Of a stretch of DNA of 64,000 bases, positions 35,049-43,421 are shown piece after piece; position 1 is the first letter of the stretch; each line of letters starts with the position of its first letter. Source of the DNA: Streptomyces sp. LUP47B (GTDB lineage Bacteria > Actinomycetota > Actinomycetes > Streptomycetales > Streptomycetaceae). Location: assembly GCF_001746295.1 (NCBI RefSeq), contig NZ_MJAH01000004.1:62001-126000 (forward strand), read 5' to 3'. Both the position numbers and the translations under genes were made by a program. The notes under the pieces are model-generated. The model had not been told where the DNA came from. It ran no database searches and saw only the letters and a program-made list of their open reading frames with translations.

Positions 35049-36892
35049 ACACCGGTGAACTCGTCGAACTCGGCCAGCAGCTGCGCGTGGACAGCGTGCG
35101 CTCCGCAGGTGCCGCCGGCTCCGGGCACCCGACCTCCTCGATGTCCGCCGCGGACCTGATGGCCGTACTCCTCGCGAACCACTTCCGCTACGACTTCGAC
35201 CGCCCCGACCACCCCGGCAACGACCGCTTCGTGCTGTCCAAGGGACACGCCTCGCCGCTGCTGTACTCCGCCTACAAGGCGGCCGGTGCGATCGACGACG
35301 AGGAGCTGCTGACCTTCCGCAAGCTCGGCAGCCGGCTCGAAGGACACCCCACCCCGCGCAAGCTCAAGTGGGTGGAGACGGCCACCGGTTCCCTCGGCCA
35401 GGGGCTCCCCGTGGGCGTCGGCATCGCGCTGTCCGGGAAGCGGCTGGACCGCACCGGCTACCGCGTGTGGGTGCTGTGCGGCGACAGTGAGATGGCCGAG
35501 GGTTCGGTGTGGGAGGCCGCCGAACACGCCGGGCACGAGCACCTCGACAACCTCACCGCGATCGTCGACGTCAACCGGCTCGGCCAGCGCGGCCCCACCC
35601 GGCACGGCCACGACCTCGACGCCTACGCCCGCCGCTTCCAGGCCTTCGGCTGGCACACCGTCGAGATCGACGGACACGACGTGGACGCCATCGACCGCGC
35701 GTACGGCGAGGCCGAGTCCACCAAGGGCCAGCCCACCGCGATCCTCGCCCGCACCCTCAAGGGCAAGGGCGTCGCCGACATCGAGGACCGCGAGGGACTG
35801 CACGGGAAGCCGCTGAAGAACGCCGACGACGCCATCGAGGAGCTCGGCGGCGTACGCGACCTCCGGGTCCGGGTGCAGGAGCCGCCGGCCGCCCGCATGC
35901 TGCACGCCGTCCCCGCCGGGCACCTCGAGCTGCCCCGGTGGGACACCGGCGAGGAAGTGGCCACCCGCGACGCCTACGGACAGGCCCTCACCGCGCTCGG
36001 CACCGGACGCGGTGACGTCGTCGCCCTGGACGGCGAGGTCGGCGACTCGACCCGTACCGAGTACTTCGCCAAGGAACACGCCGACCGCTACTTCGAGTGC
36101 TACATCGCCGAGCAGCAGATGGTCGCGGCCGCCGTGGGACTGGCCGCGCGCGGCTGGGTGCCGTACGCCGGCACCTTCGCGGCCTTCCTCACGCGCGCCT
36201 ACGATTTCGTGCGCATGGCCTCCATCAGCGGGGCCGGCATCAACCTGGTCGGCTCGCACGCGGGCGTCGCCATCGGACAGGACGGGCCCAGCCAGATGGG
36301 CCTGGAGGACCTCGCGATGATGCGGGCGATCCACGGCTCGACCGTGCTGTGCCCGTGCGACGCCAACCAGACCGCCCACCTGGTCGCCGCGATGGCCGAC
36401 CTGGACGGCATCCGCTATCTGCGCACGGGCCGCGGTGAGAGCCCGGTGATCTACGGCCCCGAGGAGGAGTTCCCGATCGGCGGCAGCAAGGTGCTGCGCT
36501 TCTCCCAGAGCGACCGGCTGACGATCGTCGCCGCGGGCGTCACCGTCCACGAGGCCCTGAAGGCCGCCGAGGCGCTGGACCAGGAGGGCATCCGCGTCCG
36601 GGTCGTCGACCTGTATTCGGTCAAGCCCGTCGACCGGGAGACCCTGCGGCAGGCCGCCGAGGACACCGGCTGTCTGCTGACCGTGGAGGACCACCGCGAG
36701 GAGGGCGGTCTCGGCGACGCCGTCCTCGACGCCTTCGCCGACGGCCGGCCGGTACCGCGCCTGGTGCGCCTGGCCGTCCGTACGATGCCGGGCTCGGCCT
36801 CGCCAGAGGAGCAGCTGCACGCCGCGGGCATCGACGCCGAGTCGATCGCGGCCGCCGGACGGCTGCTGGTGGAGCAGGCGATCGTGCCATGA
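35045..36892 (+). CDS. Transketolase
   Basis: The protein has 615 residues, the compact length seen in transketolases of the TKTL/vertebrate type rather than ~665 in E. coli. The TPP/Mg motif is CGDSEMAEGSVWEAAEHAGH followed by IVDVNRLG; GHPTSSMSAADL and SKGHASPLLYSA line the active site; EQQMVAAAVGLA and GPSQMGLEDLAMMRAI lie in the pyrimidine-binding domain. It exchanges two-carbon units between sugar phosphates. The ATG overlaps the NDH-2 stop and its own stop overlaps the LigD-like start. This is probably not the main housekeeping transketolase of the genome, whose usual partner is transaldolase (inference). Confidence 0.93.
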   Translation: MNTGELVELGQQLRVDSVRSAGAAGSGHPTSSMSAADLMAVLLANHFRYDFDRPDHPGNDRFVLSKGHASPLLYSAYKAAGAIDDEELLTFRKLGSRLEGHPTPRKLKWVETATGSLGQGLPVGVGIALSGKRLDRTGYRVWVLCGDSEMAEGSVWEAAEHAGHEHLDNLTAIVDVNRLGQRGPTRHGHDLDAYARRFQAFGWHTVEIDGHDVDAIDRAYGEAESTKGQPTAILARTLKGKGVADIEDREGLHGKPLKNADDAIEELGGVRDLRVRVQEPPAARMLHAVPAGHLELPRWDTGEEVATRDAYGQALTALGTGRGDVVALDGEVGDSTRTEYFAKEHADRYFECYIAEQQMVAAAVGLAARGWVPYAGTFAAFLTRAYDFVRMASISGAGINLVGSHAGVAIGQDGPSQMGLEDLAMMRAIHGSTVLCPCDANQTAHLVAAMADLDGIRYLRTGRGESPVIYGPEEEFPIGGSKVLRFSQSDRLTIVAAGVTVHEALKAAEALDQEGIRVRVVDLYSVKPVDRETLRQAAEDTGCLLTVEDHREEGGLGDAVLDAFADGRPVPRLVRLAVRTMPGSASPEEQLHAAGIDAESIAAAGRLLVEQAIVP

Positions 36893-37821
36893 CCGGGGAC
36901 GACGTACGGACCGTACGGGCGGGGAAGCACACTGTGGAGGTGCACCGGCCGGACAAGGTGCTCTTCCCCGGCGGCGACGGCGCCAAGGAGTACACCAAGG
37001 GCGATCTCGTCGACTACTACCGGTCCGTCGCTCCCTTCATCCTGCCGCACCTGCGGGGCCGTCCGCTGATGCTGGAGCGGCATCCGGACGGTGTCACCGG
37101 CCCCCGGTTCATGCAGAAGAACACCCCGGACTCCTACCCGGAGTGGATCGGCCGTGTCGAGGTGCCGAAGGAGGGCGGCACCGTCTGTCACACCGTCTGT
37201 GACGACACCGCCACCCTCCTGTACCTCGCCGACCAGGCCTCCCTCACCCTGCACCGCTGGCTGTCCCGGGTCGGCAGCGTCGAGCGCCCCGACCGGATGG
37301 TCTTCGACCTCGACCCGGCCGGGGACGACGACTTCACCCCGGTCCACGAGGCGGCCCGGCTGCTCGGGGAACTGCTCGACGAGCTGCAACTGCCCTCGGC
37401 GCTGATGACCACCGGCTCGCGCGGGCTGCATGTGATCGTGCCGCTCAACGGCCGGCACGACTTCGACGAGGTCCGTCAGTTCGCCAAGGACGTCGCCGAC
37501 ACGTTGGTCGCCGGACACCCGGACCGGCTCACCACCGCCGCCCGCAAGAAGGACCGCGGCGACCGCCTCTACCTCGACATACAGCGCAACGCCTACGCGC
37601 AGACCGCTGTCGCCCCCTTCACCGTACGTGCGAAACCCGGGGCACCCGTGGCCACCCCGATGGCCTGGGACCAGCTGGACGACCCGGACCTGGACGCCCG
37701 CCGCTGGACCATCGCCGACGCGGTCGAACAGGCCCGCACCAATCCCTGGGCCGGGGTCATGGCCAAGGGACGCGCCCTCGGCCCCGCCCGGCGCAGGCTG
37801 AACGCCTTCATGTCCACTTGA
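36889..37821 (+). CDS. Stand-alone LigD-type DNA polymerase/primase (NHEJ)
   Basis: The 310-residue archaeo-eukaryotic primase-fold LigD polymerase domain has HRPDKVLFPGG at the start, the metal motif VFDLDPAGDDDF (DxD), TTGSRGLHVIVPL with SxGxH, and DIQRNAYAQTAVAPF with the third acidic residue. Such enzymes fill gaps with NTPs during Ku-dependent non-homologous end joining. No ligase or nuclease domain is attached. The ATG overlaps the transketolase stop; only 44 bp separate the stop from gvpO, so it may be on the gas-vesicle transcript. Confidence 0.93.
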   Translation: MTGDDVRTVRAGKHTVEVHRPDKVLFPGGDGAKEYTKGDLVDYYRSVAPFILPHLRGRPLMLERHPDGVTGPRFMQKNTPDSYPEWIGRVEVPKEGGTVCHTVCDDTATLLYLADQASLTLHRWLSRVGSVERPDRMVFDLDPAGDDDFTPVHEAARLLGELLDELQLPSALMTTGSRGLHVIVPLNGRHDFDEVRQFAKDVADTLVAGHPDRLTTAARKKDRGDRLYLDIQRNAYAQTAVAPFTVRAKPGAPVATPMAWDQLDDPDLDARRWTIADAVEQARTNPWAGVMAKGRALGPARRRLNAFMST

Positions 37822-37865
37822 AGGTTTGGCGAAGGAACGAGCGGCCACCCGAGGTGAGAGGTGCC

Positions 37866-38234
37866 ATGTCGAACACAAAAAACTCATCGGAATCACAGAA
37901 TTCACGAAATGCCCCTGAGCGGGCAGAAGAGGACACCGAAGAGAGCGTGGCGGAAAACCGGCGGCCGAAGCCCATGGAGGTGCTGCGCAACGCGCGCACC
38001 CAGCTGGCCGAGCTGACCGGAATGGACGCCGAGAACGTGTCGTCCTTCGAACAGACCGAGGACGGCTGGTCGCTCGAGATCGAGGTCCTGGAGCTGTCCC
38101 GCGTGCCCGACACGATGAGCCTGATGGCGAGCTACCAGGTCGAACTCGACCCGGAAGGACAGCTCACCGGCTATCGGCGCGTTCGCCGTTACGAACGCGG
38201 ACGCGCGGACGCACACAGGCAGGGCGGCCGTTAG
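37866..38234 (+). CDS. gvpO: Gas vesicle protein GvpO
   Basis: The protein has 122 residues. A hydrophilic N-terminal 40 residues rich in Glu/Ser/Asn is followed by the GvpO domain MEVLRNARTQLAELTGMDAE to VPDTMSLMASYQVELDPEG, then YRRVRRYERG. GvpO is a cytoplasmic accessory protein of gas vesicle gene clusters whose exact step is unclear. ATG 37866 follows GAGGTGAGAGG. It is the first gvp gene, in the S. coelicolor-type order O-A-F-G-Y-Z-J-L-S-K. Confidence 0.95.
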   Translation: MSNTKNSSESQNSRNAPERAEEDTEESVAENRRPKPMEVLRNARTQLAELTGMDAENVSSFEQTEDGWSLEIEVLELSRVPDTMSLMASYQVELDPEGQLTGYRRVRRYERGRADAHRQGGR

Positions 38235-38292
38235 GCCGCCGCACCGCACAGACATCCGTTCACCAGCACACAGAAGAGGAGGCGCGGCCGAT

Positions 38293-38718
38293 ATGACCGT
38301 TGTCCCGGCACAACAGGGCGGTGGCGGAGGTGGCTCCAGCGGCCTCTACGACGTTCTGGAACTGGTCCTCGACAGGGGTCTCGTCATCGACGCGTTCGTA
38401 CGGGTCTCCCTGGTCGGCATCGAAATCCTGAAGATCGACGTCCGAGTCGTCGTGGCCAGCGTCGACACCTATCTGCGCTTCGCCGAGGCGTGCAACCGGC
38501 TGGACCTGGAGGCCGGGCCGCGCAAGGACCCCGGCCTGCCCGACCTGGTCGGCGAGATGACCGAGTCCGGCGCCCGCGGCAAGTCCAAGGGAGCGCTCTC
38601 CGGTGCCGCCGAGACCATCTCCGGTGCTTTCAAGCAGGCCCGCGAGGAGGGCCAGCCGGAGTCCAGGCCGCGCGCCCGTAAGACGACGTCCTCGCGCCGG
38701 AAGGAGGAAGAGGAGTGA
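38293..38718 (+). CDS. gvpA: Gas vesicle structural protein GvpA with extended tail
   Basis: The protein has 141 residues against about 70 for a normal GvpA. The core LELVLDRGLVIDAFVRVSLV to VVASVDTYLRFAEA (residues ~18-65) matches the wall-forming beta-hairpin protein. About 75 extra residues follow, with KSKGALSGAAETISGAF and a Lys/Arg/Glu-rich end. GvpA makes the ribs of the vesicle shell. The tail would project from or be excluded from the wall and may mark the actinobacterial GvpA type. It overlaps gvpF by 4 bp. Confidence 0.96.
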   Translation: MTVVPAQQGGGGGGSSGLYDVLELVLDRGLVIDAFVRVSLVGIEILKIDVRVVVASVDTYLRFAEACNRLDLEAGPRKDPGLPDLVGEMTESGARGKSKGALSGAAETISGAFKQAREEGQPESRPRARKTTSSRRKEEEE

Positions 38719-39485
38719 GCACGTACGTGTACGGCATCACCGCCGCCTCCCACCCCGCACTGCCCGAGGGGCTGGGAGGGGTCGGCGACCCCGCGCTTCC
38801 GGTGCGGGTGCTGCAGGAGGGCGAACTGGCGGCCATCGTCAGTGACGCCCCCGAAGGGCTGCGGCCCAAGCGCCGTGACCTCCTCGCCCACCAGAACGTC
38901 CTGAGCGAGGCGGGCGCGGGCGGCTGCATCCTGCCCATGCGGTTCGGCAGCGTGGCGCCCGACGACGACACCGTCACCGGGGTGCTCGCGGACCGCTCCG
39001 AGCACTACAAGGAGCGCCTGCGGACCCTCGAAGGCAAGGTCGAGTACAACGTCAAGGCCACGCACGACGAAGAGGCCGTACTGCACCGCGTGATGTCCGA
39101 CAACCCGGAGATCCGCGCCGTGACCGAGGCCAACCGTAAGGCCGGCGGCGGCAGTTACGACGATCGCCTCAGGCTCGGCGAGATGGTCGTGGCCGCGGTC
39201 AAGGCCCGTGAGGCCGAGGACGCCGGCGAGGTGCAGCGCACCCTGGAACCGGTCGCCGACGCGATCAGCGTGGGCCCGGAGTCCTCGGGCTGGCTCGCCA
39301 ACGTGTCCTTCCTCGTGGAGCGCGACGCGGCGGCGTCCTTCCTGGAGACGGTGGACCAGCTGCGCAAGGACCATCCGCACCTCGACCTGCGGGTCAACGG
39401 CCCGCTGCCGCCGTACAGCTTCGTCGACCCGGGCCCGGCCGAACCCGCGGGCACCACGGTCGGCATCGACCACGCGGAGGAGTGA
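38715..39485 (+). CDS. gvpF: Gas vesicle protein GvpF
   Basis: The 256-residue GvpF/L-family accessory protein starts STYVYGITAASHPALPEGLG, with a central VLPMRFGSVAPDD-like block (CILPMRFGSVAP) and C-terminal DLRVNGPLPPYSFVD. GvpF binds GvpA and starts vesicle assembly in haloarchaea and cyanobacteria. The ATG overlaps the gvpA stop. It is paralogous to gvpL in the same operon. Confidence 0.95.
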   Translation: MSTYVYGITAASHPALPEGLGGVGDPALPVRVLQEGELAAIVSDAPEGLRPKRRDLLAHQNVLSEAGAGGCILPMRFGSVAPDDDTVTGVLADRSEHYKERLRTLEGKVEYNVKATHDEEAVLHRVMSDNPEIRAVTEANRKAGGGSYDDRLRLGEMVVAAVKAREAEDAGEVQRTLEPVADAISVGPESSGWLANVSFLVERDAAASFLETVDQLRKDHPHLDLRVNGPLPPYSFVDPGPAEPAGTTVGIDHAEE

Positions 39486-39492
39486 GGCGGCG

Positions 39493-39756
39493 GTGGGACT
39501 CATCGGAGAGGTGCTGCTGCTGCCGTTCGCCCCGGTACGCGGCAGCGGCTGGGTGATCAGACAGGTGCTGAACGAAGCGGAGCGCCTCTACTACGACCCG
39601 GCCACGGTCCGGGCCGAACTGGCCCAGCTCGAGGAACGACTCGACGCGGGCGAGATCGACGAGGAGGAGTTCGACCGACAGGAGGACGAACTGCTCGAAC
39701 GACTGGAGATCGGCCTGCGCGGCGGCGCGGGGACTGGCGACGGGACGATGCGATGA
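39493..39756 (+). CDS. gvpG: Gas vesicle protein GvpG
   Basis: The protein has 87 residues. The N-terminal hydrophobic GLIGEVLLLPFAPVRGSGWV is followed by a long charged coiled-coil-like helix with LAQLEERLDAGEIDEEEFDR and ELLERLEIGLR. This fits GvpG, an essential minor protein working with GvpF/L. The GTG at 39493 lies 7 bp after the gvpF stop with GAGGCGG upstream. Confidence 0.93.
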   Translation: MGLIGEVLLLPFAPVRGSGWVIRQVLNEAERLYYDPATVRAELAQLEERLDAGEIDEEEFDRQEDELLERLEIGLRGGAGTGDGTMR

Positions 39757-40481
39757 ACCGAACGGGACTGGGCCTCGCCGTAGGGGCCGGATACCTCCTC
39801 GGACGTACGAAGAAACTGAAAATGGCGTTCGCCGTCGGCACGCTCGTGGCCGGCAAGCGGATGCATCTGAGCCCCAAGGCGGTGGCCGACCTGGTCTCCC
39901 AGCAACTGCTGAAGAACCCGCAGTTCAAGGAGATAGGCGACACGCTCCGCGAGGACCTGCGAGGCGTCGGCAAGGCGGCCTCTGGTGCCATGGTGGAGCG
40001 GCAGATCGACGCGATCGCCGACCGGCTGCACGGCCGTACCGCCGAGGTCCGCGACCAGCTCTCGGGCGTGGTGCCGGAGGCGCCGGGCCTCTCCGAGGAC
40101 GAGGACGAGGACGAGCGGTCCGAAGGGGACGAGGAGCCCGAGGAGGAGGAGACTGGGAGTTCGGAGGCCGAGGCCGACGAGGAGCCCTCGGACGAGCACG
40201 AGGACGACGAGGCGGACGACGCCGAGGACGAGCAGGACGACGCTCCGGCCGCGGCGAAGAGGACCGCCAAGAAGGCCCCCGCCAAGAAGACGGCCGCGAA
40301 GAAGGCCCCGGGCGGGAAGCCGGCCGCTAAGAAGTCGGCGCAGAGCCAGGGCCGTACGGCCGGCAAGAAGACCGCGGCCAAGAAGACCACGGCGAAGAGG
40401 ACGGCCGCCAAGAAGGCGACCGCGGGCGGCGGGGCCGGCCGAGGCGCCCGGGCCCGGCTGCCGAAGGGAGGCGGTGAGTGA
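39753..40481 (+). CDS. gvpY: GvpY-position protein with acidic segment and histone-like Lys/Ala tail
   Basis: The protein has 242 residues. Residues 1-105 are a helical region with GLAVGAGYLLGRTKKLK. About 113-164 is almost entirely Asp/Glu/Ser, and about 166-229 is Lys/Ala-rich (repeats such as AAKKTAAKKAP) like the tail of histone H1 or actinobacterial HupS. The gene position fits GvpY of Streptomyces; the name is by order. The function is unknown. The ATG overlaps the gvpG stop. The polycationic tail is the mirror of the polyacidic tail of the next gene product. Confidence 0.88.
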   Translation: MNRTGLGLAVGAGYLLGRTKKLKMAFAVGTLVAGKRMHLSPKAVADLVSQQLLKNPQFKEIGDTLREDLRGVGKAASGAMVERQIDAIADRLHGRTAEVRDQLSGVVPEAPGLSEDEDEDERSEGDEEPEEEETGSSEAEADEEPSDEHEDDEADDAEDEQDDAPAAAKRTAKKAPAKKTAAKKAPGGKPAAKKSAQSQGRTAGKKTAAKKTTAKRTAAKKATAGGGAGRGARARLPKGGGE

Positions 40482-41629
40482 TGACCGAGACGCTCGGATC
40501 CGCCGGCAAGGCGACTGACAAGGCGAAGAACAACCCGCTCACCGACGTGGCCCACAGCGAGGCCGCCGACCGGCTCAAGAGCGAGCTGCAGGAGTACGTC
40601 TCCGCGCAGGCCCAGCGCATGCTGGTCGGCGTCGGCCGCAAGCTGGGCGAGACCACCGGCAAGCTGAACGACATCGCCGAGGGCAACAGTCCCGGTTTCG
40701 GCAAGCTCGCACTCGACGGCGGCCGCAAGCTCGCCGAGGGCAAGGGACCGCTGCGCAGCGCGCTGGAGGTCGGAGCGGGCCGTGCCAAGGACAGCGTGGT
40801 CGGCGCCTTCAAGAACCTCGGCGGCGGTGGCAAGGGCAAGCGCAAGCGCGGGTCCGGTCAGAAGCCCACGGTGATCATCGAGTTCATCGACGTCGGCGTC
40901 GATCTGCGCACGGCCTACGACCAGTGGACGCAGTACCAGGACTTCTCCACCTTCGCGAAGGGCGTCAAGAGCGCGAACCGCGCCGACGACACCCACAGCG
41001 ACTGGCAGATGAAGATCTTCTGGTCCAACCGCAACTGGAAGGCCACCACCACCGAGCAGATCCCCGACGACCGGATCCAGTGGACGTCGGAGGGGGCCAA
41101 GGGCACGACCAAGGGCGTCGTCTCCTTCCACAAACTCGCCGACAACCTCACCCGCGTCCTGCTGGTGATCGAGTACTACCCCCAGGGCCTGTTCGAGAAG
41201 ACGGGCAACATCTGGCGCGCCCAGGGCCGCCGGGCCCGGCTGGACCTCAAGAACTTCGCCCGCTTCATCACCCTCAAGGGAGAGGCGGAGGACGGCTGGC
41301 GCGGCGAGATCGAGGACGGCGAGGTCGTCAAGAGCCACGAGGACGCCGTCGCAGAAGAGGAGGAGTCCGAGGGCGCCGAAGGGGCCGAGGACAGCGCGGA
41401 CACCGAGGACACCGAGGAAGAGGAAGAAGAGCAGGACGGCCCGTACGCCGAGGACGAGACCGAGGAGGAGCCCGAGGAAGAGGGCGAGCCCGAGGACGAG
41501 TACGAGGAGTACGACGAGGAGGAGGAGCCCGAGGAGGAGGCCGAGGGCGAGGCACCTGCCGCCGAGGAAGACGTGCCCGAGGAAGAGGAAGAGGAGTACG
41601 AGCACGCCGAGGGCGGGAGCCGACGATGA
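40481..41629 (+). CDS. gvpZ: GvpZ-position SRPBCC protein with polyacidic tail
   Basis: The protein has 382 residues. An N-terminal helical part (about 1-125, including SELQEYVSAQAQRMLVGVG) is followed by a Bet v1/polyketide-cyclase-like domain (about 127-270, VIIEFIDVGVDLRTAYDQW to RLDLKNFARFI). The last ~95 residues are nearly all Glu/Asp (EEEEEEQDGP, EEEPEEEGEPED and similar). The START-like fold binds lipids or small hydrophobic molecules. Name by position in the O-A-F-G-Y-Z-J-L-S-K order. ATG 40481 is coupled to the gvpY stop (TGATG). Confidence 0.88.
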   Translation: MTETLGSAGKATDKAKNNPLTDVAHSEAADRLKSELQEYVSAQAQRMLVGVGRKLGETTGKLNDIAEGNSPGFGKLALDGGRKLAEGKGPLRSALEVGAGRAKDSVVGAFKNLGGGGKGKRKRGSGQKPTVIIEFIDVGVDLRTAYDQWTQYQDFSTFAKGVKSANRADDTHSDWQMKIFWSNRNWKATTTEQIPDDRIQWTSEGAKGTTKGVVSFHKLADNLTRVLLVIEYYPQGLFEKTGNIWRAQGRRARLDLKNFARFITLKGEAEDGWRGEIEDGEVVKSHEDAVAEEEESEGAEGAEDSADTEDTEEEEEEQDGPYAEDETEEEPEEEGEPEDEYEEYDEEEEPEEEAEGEAPAAEEDVPEEEEEEYEHAEGGSRR

Positions 41630-41964
41630 GCATGCCCAGCCAGCTCCCGGATCCCTACGGTCAGGGGAGCGGAGCCAACCTGGCCGACATCCTGGAGCGT
41701 GTGCTGGACAAAGGCATCGTCATCGCGGGAGACATCCGCATCAACCTTCTCGACATCGAGCTGCTCACCATCAAACTGCGGCTCATCGTCGCCTCGGTCG
41801 ACAAGGCCAAGGAGATGGGTATCGACTGGTGGGAGGACGACCCGGCGTTGTCCTCCCGCGCCCGCCGTGACGAACTCGCCCGGGAGAACAGCGAGTTGCG
41901 TGAGCGGCTCGCCCGCCTGGAAGAGCTGGAGCCCAGCCGCCGTGCCGAGGAGGAGAGCTCATGA
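41626..41964 (+). CDS. gvpJ: Gas vesicle protein GvpJ (GvpA-like minor protein)
   Basis: The protein has 112 residues. The GvpA-like core LADILERVLDKGIVIAGDIR to LIVASVDKAKEMGIDWW (about 19-68) is followed by a charged helix ENSELRERLARLEELEPS. GvpJ is a minor wall-related protein, often placed at vesicle tips. The WW pair after the core distinguishes it from gvpA and gvpS here. ATG overlaps the preceding stop. Confidence 0.95.
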   Translation: MSMPSQLPDPYGQGSGANLADILERVLDKGIVIAGDIRINLLDIELLTIKLRLIVASVDKAKEMGIDWWEDDPALSSRARRDELARENSELRERLARLEELEPSRRAEEESS

Positions 41965-42731
41965 CCGGACTGCGGTACGTGTACGCCGTCTGCCGGCCCT
42001 TCGGCACCCCGTTGCAGGCCCAGCTGGCCGGGGTGGCCGGTGACCCGCCCAGACTGCTGCACCACCACGACCTGGTGGCCGTCGTCAGTCATGTACCGGA
42101 GCGGGACTTCGCCGAGGAGCCGCTCCGCAGGCATCTGGAGGACCTGGAGTGGCTGACCGGGACGGTGCGCGCGCACCAGAGCGTGATCGACGCGCTCACC
42201 GTCGTCACCACCCCGCTGCCGCTCCGGCTCGGCACCGTCTTCCGTGACGACAGCGGTGTCCGGGTGATGATCGAGGAACGCGAAGAAGGCTTCCGGCGCA
42301 CCCTCGACCGGCTTCAGGGCCGGGTGGAGTGGGGCGTCAAGGTGTACGTCGAGACGGCGGCCCCGGCCGGCGCGGAGGCCACCGAGGCGCCGGAGAAGCC
42401 GGCCTCCGGCCGGGACTATCTGCGGCAGCGGCGCCAGCGGGTGCGTTCGAACGAGGACAGGTGGCAGCAGGCGGAGGCCTTCGCGACCCGGCTGCACGAA
42501 AAGCTTTCCGCCCACGCCGAGGACGCGCGGCTGCACGCCCCGCAGAACCCCACGCTTTCCGGGGCGTCAGGGCAGAATGTTCTCAATGCCGCCTATCTTG
42601 TGCCGCGCGGTGAGTCCGAGGAATTCGTGGAAATGGTGGACCGCACCAAAGATGACGTCCCGGGAATGCGTGTGGAACTCACAGGCCCCTGGGCGGCCTA
42701 TTCCTTCGCGGGGGAGGAACAGCAGTCGTGA
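41961..42731 (+). CDS. gvpL: Gas vesicle protein GvpL (GvpF/L family)
   Basis: The 256-residue protein starts GLRYVYAVCRPFGTPLQAQL, with TTPLPLRLGTVFRDDSGV mid-protein and TGPWAAYSFAG near the end. This second GvpF/L paralogue of the cluster has a longer Ala/Glu/Arg-rich central insert (about 130-180). The family recruits GvpA to other accessory proteins. Coupled by ATGA to gvpJ and by GTGA to gvpS. Confidence 0.95.
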   Translation: MTGLRYVYAVCRPFGTPLQAQLAGVAGDPPRLLHHHDLVAVVSHVPERDFAEEPLRRHLEDLEWLTGTVRAHQSVIDALTVVTTPLPLRLGTVFRDDSGVRVMIEEREEGFRRTLDRLQGRVEWGVKVYVETAAPAGAEATEAPEKPASGRDYLRQRRQRVRSNEDRWQQAEAFATRLHEKLSAHAEDARLHAPQNPTLSGASGQNVLNAAYLVPRGESEEFVEMVDRTKDDVPGMRVELTGPWAAYSFAGEEQQS

Positions 42732-42916
42732 CCGTCATCGAACGCCGTGAGGTGGCCCTCGTCGACCTGCTCGACCGGCTGCTGGCCGGCGGGGTCGTCA
42801 TCACGGGGGACATCACCCTGCGCATCGCGGACGTCGACCTCGTCCGCATCGACCTGAACGCGCTGATCAGCTCGGTCAACGCGCAAGTTCCCTCACCGTT
42901 CGAGGAGTTGTCGTGA
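42728..42916 (+). CDS. gvpS: Gas vesicle protein GvpS (short GvpA-like)
   Basis: The protein has only 62 residues. Nearly the whole chain is the GvpA-like core (VALVDLLDRLLAGGVVITGD to LVRIDLNALISSV), without the tail of gvpA. It is a minor GvpA homologue with a probable structural or nucleation role. The GTG start overlaps the gvpL stop and the gene overlaps gvpK by 4 bp. Confidence 0.93.
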   Translation: MTVIERREVALVDLLDRLLAGGVVITGDITLRIADVDLVRIDLNALISSVNAQVPSPFEELS

Positions 42917-43197
42917 CGGCCCGACGCAACCGGCTGGACCTGGAGCCCGACACGGTCGAGCGCGACCTGGTCAAGCTCGTGCTGACCGTCGTGGAGTTGC
43001 TCCGGCAGCTCATGGAGCGCCAGGCGCTGCGCCGGTTCGACGAGGGCGACCTGAACGAGGAGCAGGAGGAGCGGATCGGGCTCACCCTCATGCTCCTCGA
43101 CGACCGCATGACCGAACTGCGTGAGCGGTACGGACTGCGGCCCGAGGACCTGAACCTGGACCTCGGGCCGCTGGGACCGCTGCTTCCCCGGGAATGA
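42913..43197 (+). CDS. gvpK: Gas vesicle protein GvpK
   Basis: The protein has 94 residues. Recognised by RNRLDLEPDTVERDLVKLVL and TVVELLRQLMERQALRRFDE, with LNEEQEERIGLTLMLL towards the end. GvpK is a short helical accessory protein required for vesicle formation. It is the last gene of the gvp run; its stop lies in the loop of a hairpin terminator (43187-43206). Confidence 0.95.
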   Translation: MTARRNRLDLEPDTVERDLVKLVLTVVELLRQLMERQALRRFDEGDLNEEQEERIGLTLMLLDDRMTELRERYGLRPEDLNLDLGPLGPLLPRE

Positions 43198-43206
43198 ATT
43201 CCCGGG
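43187..43206. terminator. Bidirectional hairpin at the end of the gvp operon
   Basis: CCCGGGAA and TTCCCGGG form an 8-bp perfect stem with a TGAA loop, the stop codon of gvpK lying in the loop (43195-43197). It sits between convergent gvpK and the small hydrophobic protein gene, so it may stop transcription from both sides. No T-run follows. Confidence 0.5.
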
Positions 43207-43210
43207 AAGG

Positions 43211-43381
43211 TCACCACCTGTACCAACGACCCCTGCTTCCGCCCGACGTCGTCCCACGCATCAGGAACCCCAGCAACCACAGCACGAGCACGGCCAGTGC
43301 GATCCACCAGAGAATCTTCACCGCGAATCCGGCACCGAAAAGAATCAGCACCAGGAGCAGCACGAGCAGGATGGCAATCAT
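43211..43381 (-). CDS. Small hydrophobic membrane protein
   Basis: The protein has 56 residues. Nearly all of the first 48 are two hydrophobic helices, MIAILLVLLLVLILFGAGFA and ILWWIALAVLVLWLLGFLM, followed by a basic tail rich in Gly/Ser/Arg/Trp. A small hydrophobic gene is found at the same place beside gvpK in S. coelicolor, as I recall. AGGAGG six bases before the ATG supports the start. Function unknown. Confidence 0.85.
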   Translation of the reverse strand: MIAILLVLLLVLILFGAGFAVKILWWIALAVLVLWLLGFLMRGTTSGGSRGRWYRW

Positions 43382-43421
43382 AATGAACCTCCTGCATTCC
43401 GGGTTTCCCGGTATCCGTGTT

